A DNA stretch of 64,000 bases from Aureisphaera sp963669405 (lineage in GTDB: Bacteria; Bacteroidota; Bacteroidia; Flavobacteriales; Flavobacteriaceae). The stretch covers positions 262,859-326,858 of the forward strand of contig CAXXHF010000001.1 of NCBI GenBank assembly GCA_963669405.2, read 5' to 3'. The notes beneath the pieces are model-generated. The model was not told the DNA's origin. It ran no database searches and worked only from the letters and a program-made list of their open reading frames with translations. How positions within the stretch are numbered: position 1 is the first letter of the stretch; the number at the start of each line of letters is the position of its first letter. Below are positions 16,012-24,920 of the stretch, piece by piece. A program made the translations under genes and the position numbers.

Positions 16012-19000
16012 ATGAAAAAGGCAACACTTTTTTTATGTCTGTTATTTGTATTGCCATTGACAATCACAGCACAAGAAATTGCACTTAAAGGCAAAGAACT
16101 TTTTGGAGATATGTCTGCTCGCCATATTGGTCCTGCTTTAATGAGTGGTCGAATCAATGATCTGGAAATGCACCCCACCAATACCCGTGTTATCTACGCA
16201 GGAACTGCTGGAGGTGGTGTTTGGAGAAGTGTAGACGGAGGAGCTACCTTCTCTCCTATTTTTGAAGAATATCCCCAATCCATAGGAGTGGTGACTTTAG
16301 ACCCGAAAAAGCCCGATAATACCATTTGGGTAGGGACAGGAGAAACCTGGACGCGCAACTCTGTTTCTATAGGGAATGGATTATACCGTTCTAATGATGG
16401 GGGAAGCTCTTGGAATGAAATTCCTGGGTTTGAGAACAGTGAGCGTATCGCTTCTGTTGTTATCAATCCTCAAAACACCGACGAAGTCTATGTAGGGGTC
16501 TTAGGAGCCTTATGGAACGATAGTGATGATCGAGGTGTATACAAAACAACCGATGGTGGAAAAACCTGGGACAAGATTCTTTATATAGGACCCTCCACTG
16601 GTGCTGCAGATGTGATTATGGACCCCAAAAATCCTAATACACTATATGCCTCCATGTGGGAATTCCGAAGAAGTGCCTGGGGTTTTGCGTCTGGTGGTTC
16701 TACCAGTGCGCTTTACAAATCTACTGATGGTGGAAATAACTGGGATAAAATCCACAACGGATTTCCAAGTGGAGATCTAGGTAGGATTGCCATTGCTGTT
16801 GCGCCAAGTGACAATAAAATTTTATATGCTGTTTTAGAAACAGAGGATAAATCCAAAAACGGCCTGTGGAAATCTACCAACGCAGGGCAAAGCTGGGAAC
16901 ACTTAAATAATGATTTTGGGCTTGTAGTTCGTCCATTTTACTTTTCTCGAATTACGATAGACCCAAAAGACCCTGACGTAATTGTTAAAGGAGGACTTAA
17001 CGGTTCAATAAGTCGTGATGGTGGAAAGACTTTTAAGGATTTGGGTAATATGCACAGTGATATTCATGATGTTACTTTCCATATTAATGATAGTGATATC
17101 ATGTATAGTGGAACTGATGGAGGTGTTTACCGCTCATGGAATGGTGGTACTACATTCGAAATTGTAGAAAACCTTCCGCTTTCTCAATTTTATCATATAA
17201 GCGTAGACAACGCAGATCCTTACAATGTCTATGGAGGTTTACAGGATAATGGTTCATGGTATGGTCCATCTTCTTCTCCTGGTGGTGTAAATGCGCGTGA
17301 TTGGAACAGTGTAGGATTTGGAGACGGATTTAGGGTTTTAAAGCATCCAACCAAGAATATCATTTATTCGGAAATGCAGGGAGCTCAAAACGTTTGGAGA
17401 TACGATGCAGATAGAAACAAAACCAAAACCGTGCAACCACTACAGGAAAAAGACAAAGCCAAATTACGCTTTAATTGGAATGCCCCTATGGCTGTTAGCC
17501 ATCATGTTCCGGATCGTTTTTATATGGGAAGCCAGTTTTTACACCGTAGTGATGATATGGGAGATTCTTGGGAGGTTATCTCACCAGACCTTACTACCAA
17601 TGATCCAAGCAAACAAGACCAATCTTCTTCTGGAGGTCTTTCTATGGATAATAGTGGAGCAGAGAATCATACAACCATATTTACCATTGCAGAATCACCA
17701 CTAGATAGAAATATCCTTTGGGTAGGTACAGATGATGGCAATATTCAAGTAACTAAAGATGGAGGAAAAACGTGGGATAATGTTACTGCAAACCTTACTG
17801 GAATCCCTGCTAATACTTGGGTATATCATATTGAAGCCAGTGTTCATGGAAAAGGAATTGCTTATGCCGTTTTTGATGGACATACACACGGAGATATGAA
17901 ACCCTACGCATTAAAAACAACAGATTACGGTAAAACATGGGCCAATATTATTTCAGAAGATGTTAAAGCGCCTGCTTTTGTTAGAAATATACAAGAGGAC
18001 TATGAAAATGAAAACTTGCTTTTCTTAGGTACAGAACTAGGACTTTATGTTACCATTAACGGCGGAAAAAATTGGTCTCAATTCACCAATAACATGCCTC
18101 CCGTTGCAGTTCATTTTATCGATTTGCAAAAACAAACCAATGATATTGTTATGGGAACCCATGGACGTGGTGTTATTATTATTGATGATATAAGCCCCTT
18201 GAGAGAACTCAGTCAGGAAGTACTAAACAAAGATGTTCACTTTTTCAATAATGATGCCTTTACTATGAAAGAAAGCAGTGGTTTTTCTGGTAGTTTTGGT
18301 ACAGAAACACAGTTTGTAGGTAGAAACAAATCCAGTGCTGCACGGATTGTGTATTACCTCAAAAAGCGTCATACTTTTGGTAAGATGGGTATGGAAATTC
18401 AGGATATGGATGGAAACAAAATTATTTCCATTCCCCCCGGAAAATCCAAGGGTATCAATGTAGTAAATTGGGGATATACTACCGATATGCCAAAAATGGC
18501 AGAAGGGAAAACATTTGCATTTGGTGGCTTTACAGCCAAAAGAGTTCCTGCAGGAAAATATAAGATCGTATTAACCAAAGGTAAAAAGACCTATGAGCAT
18601 GTCATTGAAACTACATACGATGACACCTCACTTACAACTTTGGCAGAACGTAAAGAGCAAGAAAAATATACTACTGAACTTTTCAATATGGTTGAAGATC
18701 TTGCCTATATGGTACACGAGATTACCGAGACTCAAAAATCAACTCAAATGGTGATTAATGACCATCCAAAGGGAAAGAAAACCGCACAGAAATTGTACGA
18801 TGCATTAGAGTTATTAAGAAAGGACTTGGTGATCACTTCTGGAGATAACTATGTGGCTTCTGCAGAACCTGAACTGCGTGAGCGCATGGGTGACCTCTAC
18901 TCTGGTGTAGCTGGAAGTTACGATCGCATCTCGCAAGCAAGAAAGGTTAATTTCGAACTTATCGCTGAAGAATTTGATGAGGCAAAGGCACGCTTTCAAA

Positions 19001-19101
19001 AAATCATGGGGAAAGAAGGAAGTAAATTTCTTTCATTCCTTGAGAAAAATGATCTTGAAAAGCCTGCAATTAAATCTAAAAGTGACTTTTTAGCGAAGTA
19101 A
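16012..19101 (+). CDS. Large secreted VPS10/sortilin-like BNR-repeat protein
   Basis: 1029 residues with a signal peptide ending TITAQ. From about 35 to 730 there are many Asp-box/BNR motifs (VWRSVDGGATF, LYRSNDGGSSWNE, VYKTTDGGKTWDK, LWKSTNAGQSWEH, QVTKDGGKTWDN, LKTTDYGKTWAN), giving the ten-bladed propeller of VPS10/sortilin-like proteins. About 760-860 is a beta domain (GKYKIVLTKGKKTYEHVIE), and 880-1020 is a helical segment. There is no T9SS sorting domain and no transmembrane helix. Relatives are widely annotated as VPS10 domain or sortilin-like glycosyl hydrolases; no catalytic activity is shown by the motifs. It is a single unit with a terminator. Confidence 0.88.
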   Translation: MKKATLFLCLLFVLPLTITAQEIALKGKELFGDMSARHIGPALMSGRINDLEMHPTNTRVIYAGTAGGGVWRSVDGGATFSPIFEEYPQSIGVVTLDPKKPDNTIWVGTGETWTRNSVSIGNGLYRSNDGGSSWNEIPGFENSERIASVVINPQNTDEVYVGVLGALWNDSDDRGVYKTTDGGKTWDKILYIGPSTGAADVIMDPKNPNTLYASMWEFRRSAWGFASGGSTSALYKSTDGGNNWDKIHNGFPSGDLGRIAIAVAPSDNKILYAVLETEDKSKNGLWKSTNAGQSWEHLNNDFGLVVRPFYFSRITIDPKDPDVIVKGGLNGSISRDGGKTFKDLGNMHSDIHDVTFHINDSDIMYSGTDGGVYRSWNGGTTFEIVENLPLSQFYHISVDNADPYNVYGGLQDNGSWYGPSSSPGGVNARDWNSVGFGDGFRVLKHPTKNIIYSEMQGAQNVWRYDADRNKTKTVQPLQEKDKAKLRFNWNAPMAVSHHVPDRFYMGSQFLHRSDDMGDSWEVISPDLTTNDPSKQDQSSSGGLSMDNSGAENHTTIFTIAESPLDRNILWVGTDDGNIQVTKDGGKTWDNVTANLTGIPANTWVYHIEASVHGKGIAYAVFDGHTHGDMKPYALKTTDYGKTWANIISEDVKAPAFVRNIQEDYENENLLFLGTELGLYVTINGGKNWSQFTNNMPPVAVHFIDLQKQTNDIVMGTHGRGVIIIDDISPLRELSQEVLNKDVHFFNNDAFTMKESSGFSGSFGTETQFVGRNKSSAARIVYYLKKRHTFGKMGMEIQDMDGNKIISIPPGKSKGINVVNWGYTTDMPKMAEGKTFAFGGFTAKRVPAGKYKIVLTKGKKTYEHVIETTYDDTSLTTLAERKEQEKYTTELFNMVEDLAYMVHEITETQKSTQMVINDHPKGKKTAQKLYDALELLRKDLVITSGDNYVASAEPELRERMGDLYSGVAGSYDRISQARKVNFELIAEEFDEAKARFQKIMGKEGSKFLSFLEKNDLEKPAIKSKSDFLAK

Positions 19102-19119
19102 TAATTTTGACAATACATG

Positions 19120-19157
19120 AAAAAGGTCCCGCCATACATGGAAAGGGGCCTTTTTTT
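19120..19157 (+). terminator. Intrinsic terminator after VPS10-like gene
   Basis: Imperfect stem AAAAAAGGTCCC / GGGGCCTTTTTT (one mismatched or wobble pair) with a 12-nt loop and a T-run, 18 nt after the stop. Confidence 0.75.
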
Positions 19158-19253
19158 ATGATCCTTTTTATTGTTAAAAAGACGTTCATAACTCTTATTC
19201 GTATTCAACCTTCAAAGTCACTTAATTCCTACTTTTATTAAAACAATCGCATC

Positions 19254-19661
19254 ATGGAAGATAGAGATCGTGTTCTACTTGGACTTCGCCCACACATTCC
19301 AACTGCCCAGATACTACCAGGGATGACTACTGAAGAGTCCTTTCAAAACAAGACCATACGGCCAGTAGCCAAGCTGCAAAATGATTTATTAATCGCGGTT
19401 TTTAGAAACTATGCCCGTAAACATAAAAATGTATTCTACGACCTTTCTATAGAAAAACGGTTGGATTATATTGAAAATGCCGTTCATAAGGATATGAAGT
19501 TCCGGAATTCCCTAAAAGGAATCATTATTGGTCAATTTACCATAGAAGAATACGAGGAATACACTCAGAATTCCTCAGCTCTTAACAAACGTATGATGAA
19601 CATTGTTAAGGAGCGACTAAAGAGTAATGTGCAATTACTTGAATATGCACAAGTTTCTTAG
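19254..19661 (+). CDS. Conserved hypothetical protein, 135 residues
   Basis: Helical protein with no signal peptide. Visible features are an N-terminal extended part (LLGLRPHIPTAQILPGMTTEESFQN is the region) and helices LQNDLLIAVFRNYARKH, KRLDYIENAVHKDMKFR and KRMMNIVKERLKSN. I do not recognise a named domain; similar proteins in Flavobacteriaceae are sometimes labelled glyoxalase, but no metal-ligand pattern supports that. The stop overlaps that of the convergent DUF2461 gene by 4 nt. Confidence 0.7.
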   Translation: MEDRDRVLLGLRPHIPTAQILPGMTTEESFQNKTIRPVAKLQNDLLIAVFRNYARKHKNVFYDLSIEKRLDYIENAVHKDMKFRNSLKGIIIGQFTIEEYEEYTQNSSALNKRMMNIVKERLKSNVQLLEYAQVS

Positions 19662-20341
19662 TCTAGCAGTGAAACACCATTTAAATCTGTTGTAAGCACC
19701 TCGCTCATATAATCGAAAAAGGGGCGCAATAGTTTAAAATGGTTCAATACATTATCTGCAAAATCTGCTGCAAGCACCTCTTTATCTGTAAAGGAATGGG
19801 TAACAAAATAGTTTTTTAATCTAATAAGATCAATATTAGGATCATCTTTGGAAAAACCTTTAGGTGCTGTTTTTACAGGATCCCATGCGTCAAACTCTCC
19901 ACCAAATGCCTTAGCAAAATCAGGCTTTGCCAAAATCTTTCGAATCGTACTTGAATCCAATTGAAATTCTTGACGAATTCTCTTTAAATCGGCTGGTTCG
20001 GGACCAAAAAACCCACCAGCTATAGCTGATTTATTTCCCGGTTCAATACGCAAGTAGTATCCTCCCCGTCTGTGGGCTCCTGCCCTACTAAAACTTACAC
20101 TACGGTGAATATTATAAGGAGTCTTGTCTTTACTGAAACGTACGTCCCTATTAATCCTGAACACCTTTACCTTTTCAATCTGGTCATCTACATTCAATCC
20201 TGTTTCAATTTCTGCATAAAAGGATTTCAAAACCTTTTCATTGGCTTGATATAATTTCTTATGCTCTTGCATCCAATCTCTGTGATTGTTCTTTTCCAGG
20301 TCTTTCAAAAAGCTTAAAACTTCTTTGGGTAAGGCACTCAT
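19658..20341 (-). CDS. DUF2461 (TIGR02453) family protein
   Basis: 227 residues. Characteristic family motifs are present: FLKDLEKNNHRDWMQEHKKLY, VFRINRDVRFSKDKTPYN, FSRAGAHRRGGYYLRIEPG and AGGFFGPEPADLKRIRQEF. The family is of unknown function and has been suggested to be nucleic-acid or toxin-antitoxin related only by weak links. Full length for the family. It is a single gene on the minus strand following truA, with 44 nt between the truA stop and its start on the opposite side (truA lies upstream in transcription). Confidence 0.88.
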   Translation of the reverse strand: MSALPKEVLSFLKDLEKNNHRDWMQEHKKLYQANEKVLKSFYAEIETGLNVDDQIEKVKVFRINRDVRFSKDKTPYNIHRSVSFSRAGAHRRGGYYLRIEPGNKSAIAGGFFGPEPADLKRIRQEFQLDSSTIRKILAKPDFAKAFGGEFDAWDPVKTAPKGFSKDDPNIDLIRLKNYFVTHSFTDKEVLAADFADNVLNHFKLLRPFFDYMSEVLTTDLNGVSLLD

Positions 20342-20385
20342 ATTGTGAAAAATTTAGAAAGATGAAGGTACAAAAATCTGTGAAT

Positions 20386-21165
20386 TCACAATGTTACGTC
20401 TTGCAATATTAATCCACTAGCTGGGACAATACGTTCTAGTTTCAGGACAGTATCAGCTTGCAAGCTACGCTCTACATCTTTCAATGTTAGCTTCCCTTCT
20501 CCCACATCTAACAGTACTCCCATCATAAGACGTACCTGATGGCGTTTAAACCCCTTTCCTCTAATACGGTACAAATAACTCTTCTCTGGAAAAAAATTAG
20601 CCTGATACAAATGATTTTCTTCAATTTCACTTTGGTTAATACTGACCGTAGTTTTAGTTTCTGGAGTTGGTTTGTAAACATAGTTTTTGAAATCATGCGT
20701 GCCTTCAAAAAGTTTTGCAGCTTCCATCATAGCCTGTAAATCCAGATATTCGAAGACAGTATACATAAATGGAGCTGCAAATGGATGTGATTTATCACCA
20801 AAGGCAAAAAGATATATATACTCCTTTTCTTTTGGAGCTCCTATAATATTGAAAGATGCATCCACTTCCTGAATTTCCAAAGCATTGATGTCTTGTGGTA
20901 AATTTTTATTGAAAAGAGGAAGAAATTCTTCCTTGTTCAAAGGATCTTGTTCTAAAAACAATTCCACATACTGTATTTGTGCTGAAACCTTGGCATCCGT
21001 TCTTCCAGAAGCCAATAGTTTAAAATTGGAATGCCCTAAAACATAGCGTAACGTTCTGGAAACCATATGCTCAACTGTAAGTACATCGGGTTGTTTCTGC
21101 CATCCATGATAACGGAATCCGAGATACTGGAGTTTAATGAGGTAATAGTATCGATTTCTGAACAT
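20386..21165 (-). CDS. truA: tRNA pseudouridine(38-40) synthase TruA
   Basis: 259 residues, the normal size. It isomerises uridines 38-40 in the tRNA anticodon arm. The catalytic Asp is D57 in ASGRTDAKVSA. Other family landmarks are YLGFRYHGWQKQP near the N-terminus, HDFKNYVY-like ligand region (GTHDFKNYVYKP) and the C-terminal RGKGFKRHQVRLMMGVLLDVGEGK. The start MFRNRYYYLIKLQYLGF is well placed. It is transcribed toward DUF2461, 44 nt apart, and is divergent from the small membrane protein gene at 21215. Confidence 0.93.
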   Translation of the reverse strand: MFRNRYYYLIKLQYLGFRYHGWQKQPDVLTVEHMVSRTLRYVLGHSNFKLLASGRTDAKVSAQIQYVELFLEQDPLNKEEFLPLFNKNLPQDINALEIQEVDASFNIIGAPKEKEYIYLFAFGDKSHPFAAPFMYTVFEYLDLQAMMEAAKLFEGTHDFKNYVYKPTPETKTTVSINQSEIEENHLYQANFFPEKSYLYRIRGKGFKRHQVRLMMGVLLDVGEGKLTLKDVERSLQADTVLKLERIVPASGLILQDVTL

Positions 21166-21214
21166 TGCGTAAAATTATCTATATTTATTGAGTTAACCTT
21201 AAACCAAAAATAAT

Positions 21215-21652
21215 ATGACAACAACTAACAAACCCAATGCTGCCTATTGGGTTATTGCCATTATTGCCCTTATTTGGAACCTCATGGGGGTATTTGCATA
21301 TTTAGGTCAAACTGTATTACTTACAGACGAGGCAAAGGCGTTATTAACTCCGGAGCAGGTCTCGCTTATAGAAGGTACTCCTTCCTGGATTAATATTGTG
21401 TTTGCAGTAGCCGTTTTTAGTGGTCTACTTGGATGTATTATGTTATTGATTAGAAAAAAATTGGCTACTCCATTATTTCTAATATCGTTACTAGCCGTAT
21501 TGGTTCAGAACATTTATGCTTGGGCTGCTACTAATTCAGCCGAAGTATATGGGTCTGTACAGGGCTATGTAATGCCAATGATCGTTATTATTATCTGTGT
21601 ATTCTTGTACTTATACAGTAAGGGTGCTGCCAAAAAGGGCTGGCTCTCTTAA
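21215..21652 (+). CDS. Four-helix integral membrane protein of unknown function
   Basis: 145 residues with four hydrophobic helices at about 11-31, 58-78, 83-103 and 118-135. A soluble loop at 36-56 contains LTDEAKALLTPEQVSLIEGTP, a pattern seen in small Bacteroidota membrane proteins that are sometimes loosely labelled sugar transporter. No transport motif is visible. Single gene with a strong terminator; divergent from truA. Confidence 0.78.
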   Translation: MTTTNKPNAAYWVIAIIALIWNLMGVFAYLGQTVLLTDEAKALLTPEQVSLIEGTPSWINIVFAVAVFSGLLGCIMLLIRKKLATPLFLISLLAVLVQNIYAWAATNSAEVYGSVQGYVMPMIVIIICVFLYLYSKGAAKKGWLS

Positions 21653-21679
21653 ACCCTAATCAAGAAAAACTAACCAATG

Positions 21680-21711
21680 AAAAGTCCATGAATGATTCAT
21701 GGACTTTTTTC
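21680..21711. terminator. Bidirectional terminator between membrane protein gene and his operon
   Basis: Stem AAAAGTCCATGAA / TTCATGGACTTTT with loop TGA(T), T-run on both strands. It directly abuts the hisIE stop at 21712, so it should also end the his operon. Confidence 0.88.
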
Positions 21712-22335
21712 TTATTCCTTTGTTTCGTCTTTATCATATTTATGACGTGACCGTAACGTCTTCTCCACATCGCGTAAATGAAATCCTTTTACTTGTAACA
21801 ATACCATAAAGTGAAACATTAAGTCTGCACTTTCATCCAAAAAGTTGAGATCATTGTCTTCCATGGCTTCAATAACAACCTCTACCGCTTCTTCTCCTAC
21901 TTTTTGAGCTACTTTGTTTACTCCCTTTCGAAACAGCGAAGAGACATAGCTATTTACACGTTCTGGATTGTTTTTTCGTTCTTCAATTACTTCTTCCAAA
22001 TATGAAAAGAAACCAAAATTGGAACGGTTTTTAGAACCCCAACAAGTATCAGATCCTTTATGGCATACTGGACCCATGGGTTTTGCCTGAATTAAAAGTG
22101 CATCATTGTCGCAATCCACAGCAATTGAGCTTACTTCCATAAAATTGCCAGATTCCTCTCCTTTGGTCCATAATCTATTTTTACTACGACTGTAAAAGGT
22201 TACGTTTTTGGTTTCTTCAGTAATTCGCAACGCTTCTTCACTCATAAACCCCAACATGAGTACATTCTTTGTGAGTTCATCCTGTACCACTGCTGGCACC
22301 AAACCATCGGGATATTTTGAATAATTGATTTCCAT
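21712..22335 (-). CDS. hisIE: Bifunctional phosphoribosyl-AMP cyclohydrolase / phosphoribosyl-ATP pyrophosphatase
   Basis: 207 residues. The HisI domain (about 1-105) opens the purine ring of PR-AMP: it has DCDNDALLIQAKPMGPVCHKG with the metal-binding Asp and Cys residues and GSDTCW. The HisE domain (about 110-203) cleaves PR-ATP: KVAQKVGEEAVEVVIEA and NFLDESADLMFHFMVLL are its metal-binding helices. The fused order I-E is usual in Bacteroidota. It is the last gene of the his operon, 10 nt after hisF, with a terminator at its end. Confidence 0.95.
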   Translation of the reverse strand: MEINYSKYPDGLVPAVVQDELTKNVLMLGFMSEEALRITEETKNVTFYSRSKNRLWTKGEESGNFMEVSSIAVDCDNDALLIQAKPMGPVCHKGSDTCWGSKNRSNFGFFSYLEEVIEERKNNPERVNSYVSSLFRKGVNKVAQKVGEEAVEVVIEAMEDNDLNFLDESADLMFHFMVLLQVKGFHLRDVEKTLRSRHKYDKDETKE

Positions 22336-22345
22336 ATCTTACATT

Positions 22346-23101
22346 TTATAATCTGACAGGAATTCCCTGTCGTTTTAATTCTTGTTTTAGTTTTAAAATT
22401 TCTATTTCTTTAAAGTGAAATACACTGGCAGCCAAGGCTGCATCACTATTGCCTTCTAAAAAGGTTTCATGAAAATGTTTAATAGTGCCCGCTCCCCCGG
22501 AAGCAATAATAGGAATGTTTACCAAAGAAGATAGTTTACCTAGTGCCTCATTAGCAAACCCATTTTTAGTCCCGTCATGATCCATAGAGGTAAATAGAAT
22601 TTCACCAGCTCCCCGTTGGGCTATTTCTACTGCCCAATCCCATAGTGATATATTGGTAGGGACCTTACCTCCCACTAAATGGACTTTCCAATCACCCGAT
22701 ATTAGTTTAGCATCTATGGCAACTACAATACATTGGGAGCCAAATTTGGCAGACAATTCATTAATCAATTCTGGTCTTTTTACGGCTGCAGAATTGATAG
22801 ATACTTTATCTGCTCCACTACGAAGTAACAACGCCACATCTTCTACGGTTGAAATTCCGCCTCCTACAGTAAATGGAATGTCTAATTTTTCTGCAATACG
22901 GAGTACTAAATTGGCCAAGGTTTTACGTCGTTCTTCGGTAGCTGAAATATCCAGAAAAACCAATTCATCTGCTCCTTGTTCAGCATACATTTGTGCCAGT
23001 TCAATGGGATCTCCGGCATCTCGTAAGTCTAAAAAATTTACCCCTTTAACGGTACGGCCGTCTTTTATATCTAAACAAGGGATAATTCGTTTTGTAAGCA
23101 T
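22346..23101 (-). CDS. hisF: Imidazole glycerol phosphate synthase, cyclase subunit
   Basis: 251 residues, full-length TIM barrel. Catalytic Asp11 is in PCLDIKDGRTVKG and the second catalytic Asp is in CIVVAIDAK. Phosphate-binding loops VGGGIST, ASGGAGT and SINSAAV are intact. With HisH it makes imidazole glycerol phosphate and AICAR from PRFAR and glutamine-derived ammonia. It lies 3 nt after the DinB-family gene that separates it from hisA and 10 nt before hisIE. Confidence 0.96.
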   Translation of the reverse strand: MLTKRIIPCLDIKDGRTVKGVNFLDLRDAGDPIELAQMYAEQGADELVFLDISATEERRKTLANLVLRIAEKLDIPFTVGGGISTVEDVALLLRSGADKVSINSAAVKRPELINELSAKFGSQCIVVAIDAKLISGDWKVHLVGGKVPTNISLWDWAVEIAQRGAGEILFTSMDHDGTKNGFANEALGKLSSLVNIPIIASGGAGTIKHFHETFLEGNSDAALAASVFHFKEIEILKLKQELKRQGIPVRL

Positions 23102-23104
23102 GAC

Positions 23105-23614
23105 TTATTTGTTTTTCGTATTTAGATCATATCCGTCATAAAAACCCAAATCCTGAGACTTCAATTGTTTTACCCAAAAGGCAATCTGTCCTGTATGATA
23201 ACTATAATGCTCTACCACATGCATGATGATTCCTATGCCTGAAAGCTGAAACCCCTGTACTTCTCGAATTCGTATCAATTCTTCTCCGCTTACTTCAGTA
23301 ATAGTTTGTATGGCTTTGGAAACCGTTTCCTCCAACTGTGCCCATAGTTCAGCTTTTGAAAATCCGCTTTTGGCATCAAATTCGGCATCTCGTATACGGG
23401 TATCTGGTTTGTTTCCTAGGGATGCGATCGCATATTGGCCAATATTGCCACACAAATGCAATAGTAGGTTGCCTATACTATTGGAAGTTTCATTCGGTTT
23501 TTTCCAGACAGAGGATTCATCAATCTTATCGAGCGCAATTTTTACCATTCTACTACTTTCCCTTAAACGATAAATAGCATTATCCTTACATTCTTTTATT
23601 AGTTCTTCTTTCAT
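23105..23614 (-). CDS. DinB-family (DUF1572-like) protein within the his operon
   Basis: 169 residues forming a four-helix DinB/YfiT-like bundle. Potential metal-ligand histidines are in LLLHLCGN (about 52) and MHVVEHYSYHTGQIA (about 131-140), the two positions where DinB proteins hold metal. DinB-like proteins include thiol-dependent transferases (bacillithiol or mycothiol types), but the substrate here cannot be read. The gene overlaps hisA by 4 nt (ATGA) and is 3 nt from hisF, so it is part of the his transcript, although it has no known step in histidine synthesis. Confidence 0.87.
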   Translation of the reverse strand: MKEELIKECKDNAIYRLRESSRMVKIALDKIDESSVWKKPNETSNSIGNLLLHLCGNIGQYAIASLGNKPDTRIRDAEFDAKSGFSKAELWAQLEETVSKAIQTITEVSGEELIRIREVQGFQLSGIGIIMHVVEHYSYHTGQIAFWVKQLKSQDLGFYDGYDLNTKNK

Positions 23615-24336
23615 TCTGAATTCAATATATAATGTTCCAATTGTTTTAAACTGATCTTGTTTTCATAGATAGCCTTTCCTATAATAGCTCCTTCGCATCC
23701 AAGAGAAGCCAGCTTGGGTAACTCCTCGAAGTTAGCCATTCCTCCGGAAGCAATCAGCTTAACGGTGGTTGTATTTAAAACTTCTTCGTACAATTCAAAA
23801 GAAGGCCCTTGTAACATCCCATCCTTGGAGATATCGGTACAAATAACATAGGTAATCCCTTTGTTTACATAAGATTGTATGAAGGAAATAACCTCTTTAT
23901 CACTTTCCTCTGTCCATCCATTAACCGCAATCATTTTGTTTTTAGCATCTGCGCCTAAAATAATTTTAGAGCTTCCGTAGGTCTCAAGCCAATTGTAAAA
24001 TGTTTCAGGATTTTTCACTGCAATACTCCCCCCAGTAATTTGACTGGCTCCACTTTCGAAAGCAATCTTAAGATCTTCATCAGATTTTAGTCCACCACCA
24101 AAATCAATACTCAAATGGGTTTTGGAAGCAATGAGGTCTAAAACCTTATAATTTACAATGTGCTGATTCTTAGCACCGTCCAGATCTACCAAATGCAGAT
24201 GGGTAATACCGTGGGCTTCAAATTGTTTGGCAACTTCCAACGGATGTTCATTGTATATTTTTTGTGTGCTGTAATCCCCTTTAGAAAGCCGTACACATTT
24301 TCCGTCAATAATATCTATGGCAGGTATAATTCGCAT
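23611..24336 (-). CDS. hisA: ProFAR isomerase
   Basis: 241 residues, TIM barrel. It performs the Amadori rearrangement of ProFAR to PRFAR. Catalytic Asp8 is in IPAIDIIDGKCVRL, and the second acid is in VICTDISKDGMLQGP. Phosphate loops DFGGGLKS and ASGGMAN are present. It starts 2 nt after the hisH stop and overlaps the DinB-family gene by 4 nt. Confidence 0.96.
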   Translation of the reverse strand: MRIIPAIDIIDGKCVRLSKGDYSTQKIYNEHPLEVAKQFEAHGITHLHLVDLDGAKNQHIVNYKVLDLIASKTHLSIDFGGGLKSDEDLKIAFESGASQITGGSIAVKNPETFYNWLETYGSSKIILGADAKNKMIAVNGWTEESDKEVISFIQSYVNKGITYVICTDISKDGMLQGPSFELYEEVLNTTTVKLIASGGMANFEELPKLASLGCEGAIIGKAIYENKISLKQLEHYILNSE

Positions 24337-24338
24337 AT

Positions 24339-24920
24339 TTATAGGTTTAAAAAATTCTGTAATATCTGAGCTCCTGCTGTGCTACTTTTCTCTGGATGAA
24401 ATTGAACTCCATAAAAATTATCATTTTGCAAAGCCACACTATACAGTTTCTCATAATGGGACACAGCTATTGTTTCGTTAGAAACTGGAGCATAAAAACT
24501 ATGCACCAAATACATGTATTCATTTTCTGAAAGACCTGTAAATAATGGGGACTTATAATTGTATATCGTATTCCATCCCATTTGTGGAACTTTTACTTTG
24601 GAAGAAAATTTATGTACATCTACATTAAAAACCCCCAATCCTTTGGTATTTCCTTCTTCTGAAAAATTGCACATCAGCTGCATTCCTAGACAAATTCCCA
24701 ATACGGGTTGTTTTAGCTTAGGAATCAGTTCATCTAAGCCAGAAGCTTTTAGTTTTTCCATGGCACTTCCAGCTTCGCCTACTCCAGGAAAAATTACTTT
24801 ATCGGCTCTTAGAATCTCTTCTTTATCTGAGCTCAAGGTTGCTTTGTACCTCAAACGAGAAAGGGCAAACTCAATGCTCTGGATGTTCCCTGCTCCATAA
24901 TCTATAATGGCTATCTTCAT
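24339..24920 (-). CDS. hisH: Imidazole glycerol phosphate synthase, glutaminase subunit
   Basis: 193 residues, class I glutamine amidotransferase. Nucleophile Cys in PVLGICLGMQLMC, catalytic His and Glu in YGVQFHPEKSS, and the N-terminal IIDYGAGNIQS are all intact. It supplies ammonia to HisF. Its ATG overlaps the hisB stop (TAATG), so the two are coupled. Confidence 0.96.
   Translation of the reverse strand: MKIAIIDYGAGNIQSIEFALSRLRYKATLSSDKEEILRADKVIFPGVGEAGSAMEKLKASGLDELIPKLKQPVLGICLGMQLMCNFSEEGNTKGLGVFNVDVHKFSSKVKVPQMGWNTIYNYKSPLFTGLSENEYMYLVHSFYAPVSNETIAVSHYEKLYSVALQNDNFYGVQFHPEKSSTAGAQILQNFLNL

Noticed and set aside
22653..23141. 162-codon plus-strand ORF opposite hisF
   Set aside because: Entirely antisense to an enzyme with conserved motifs; a codon-bias artefact.
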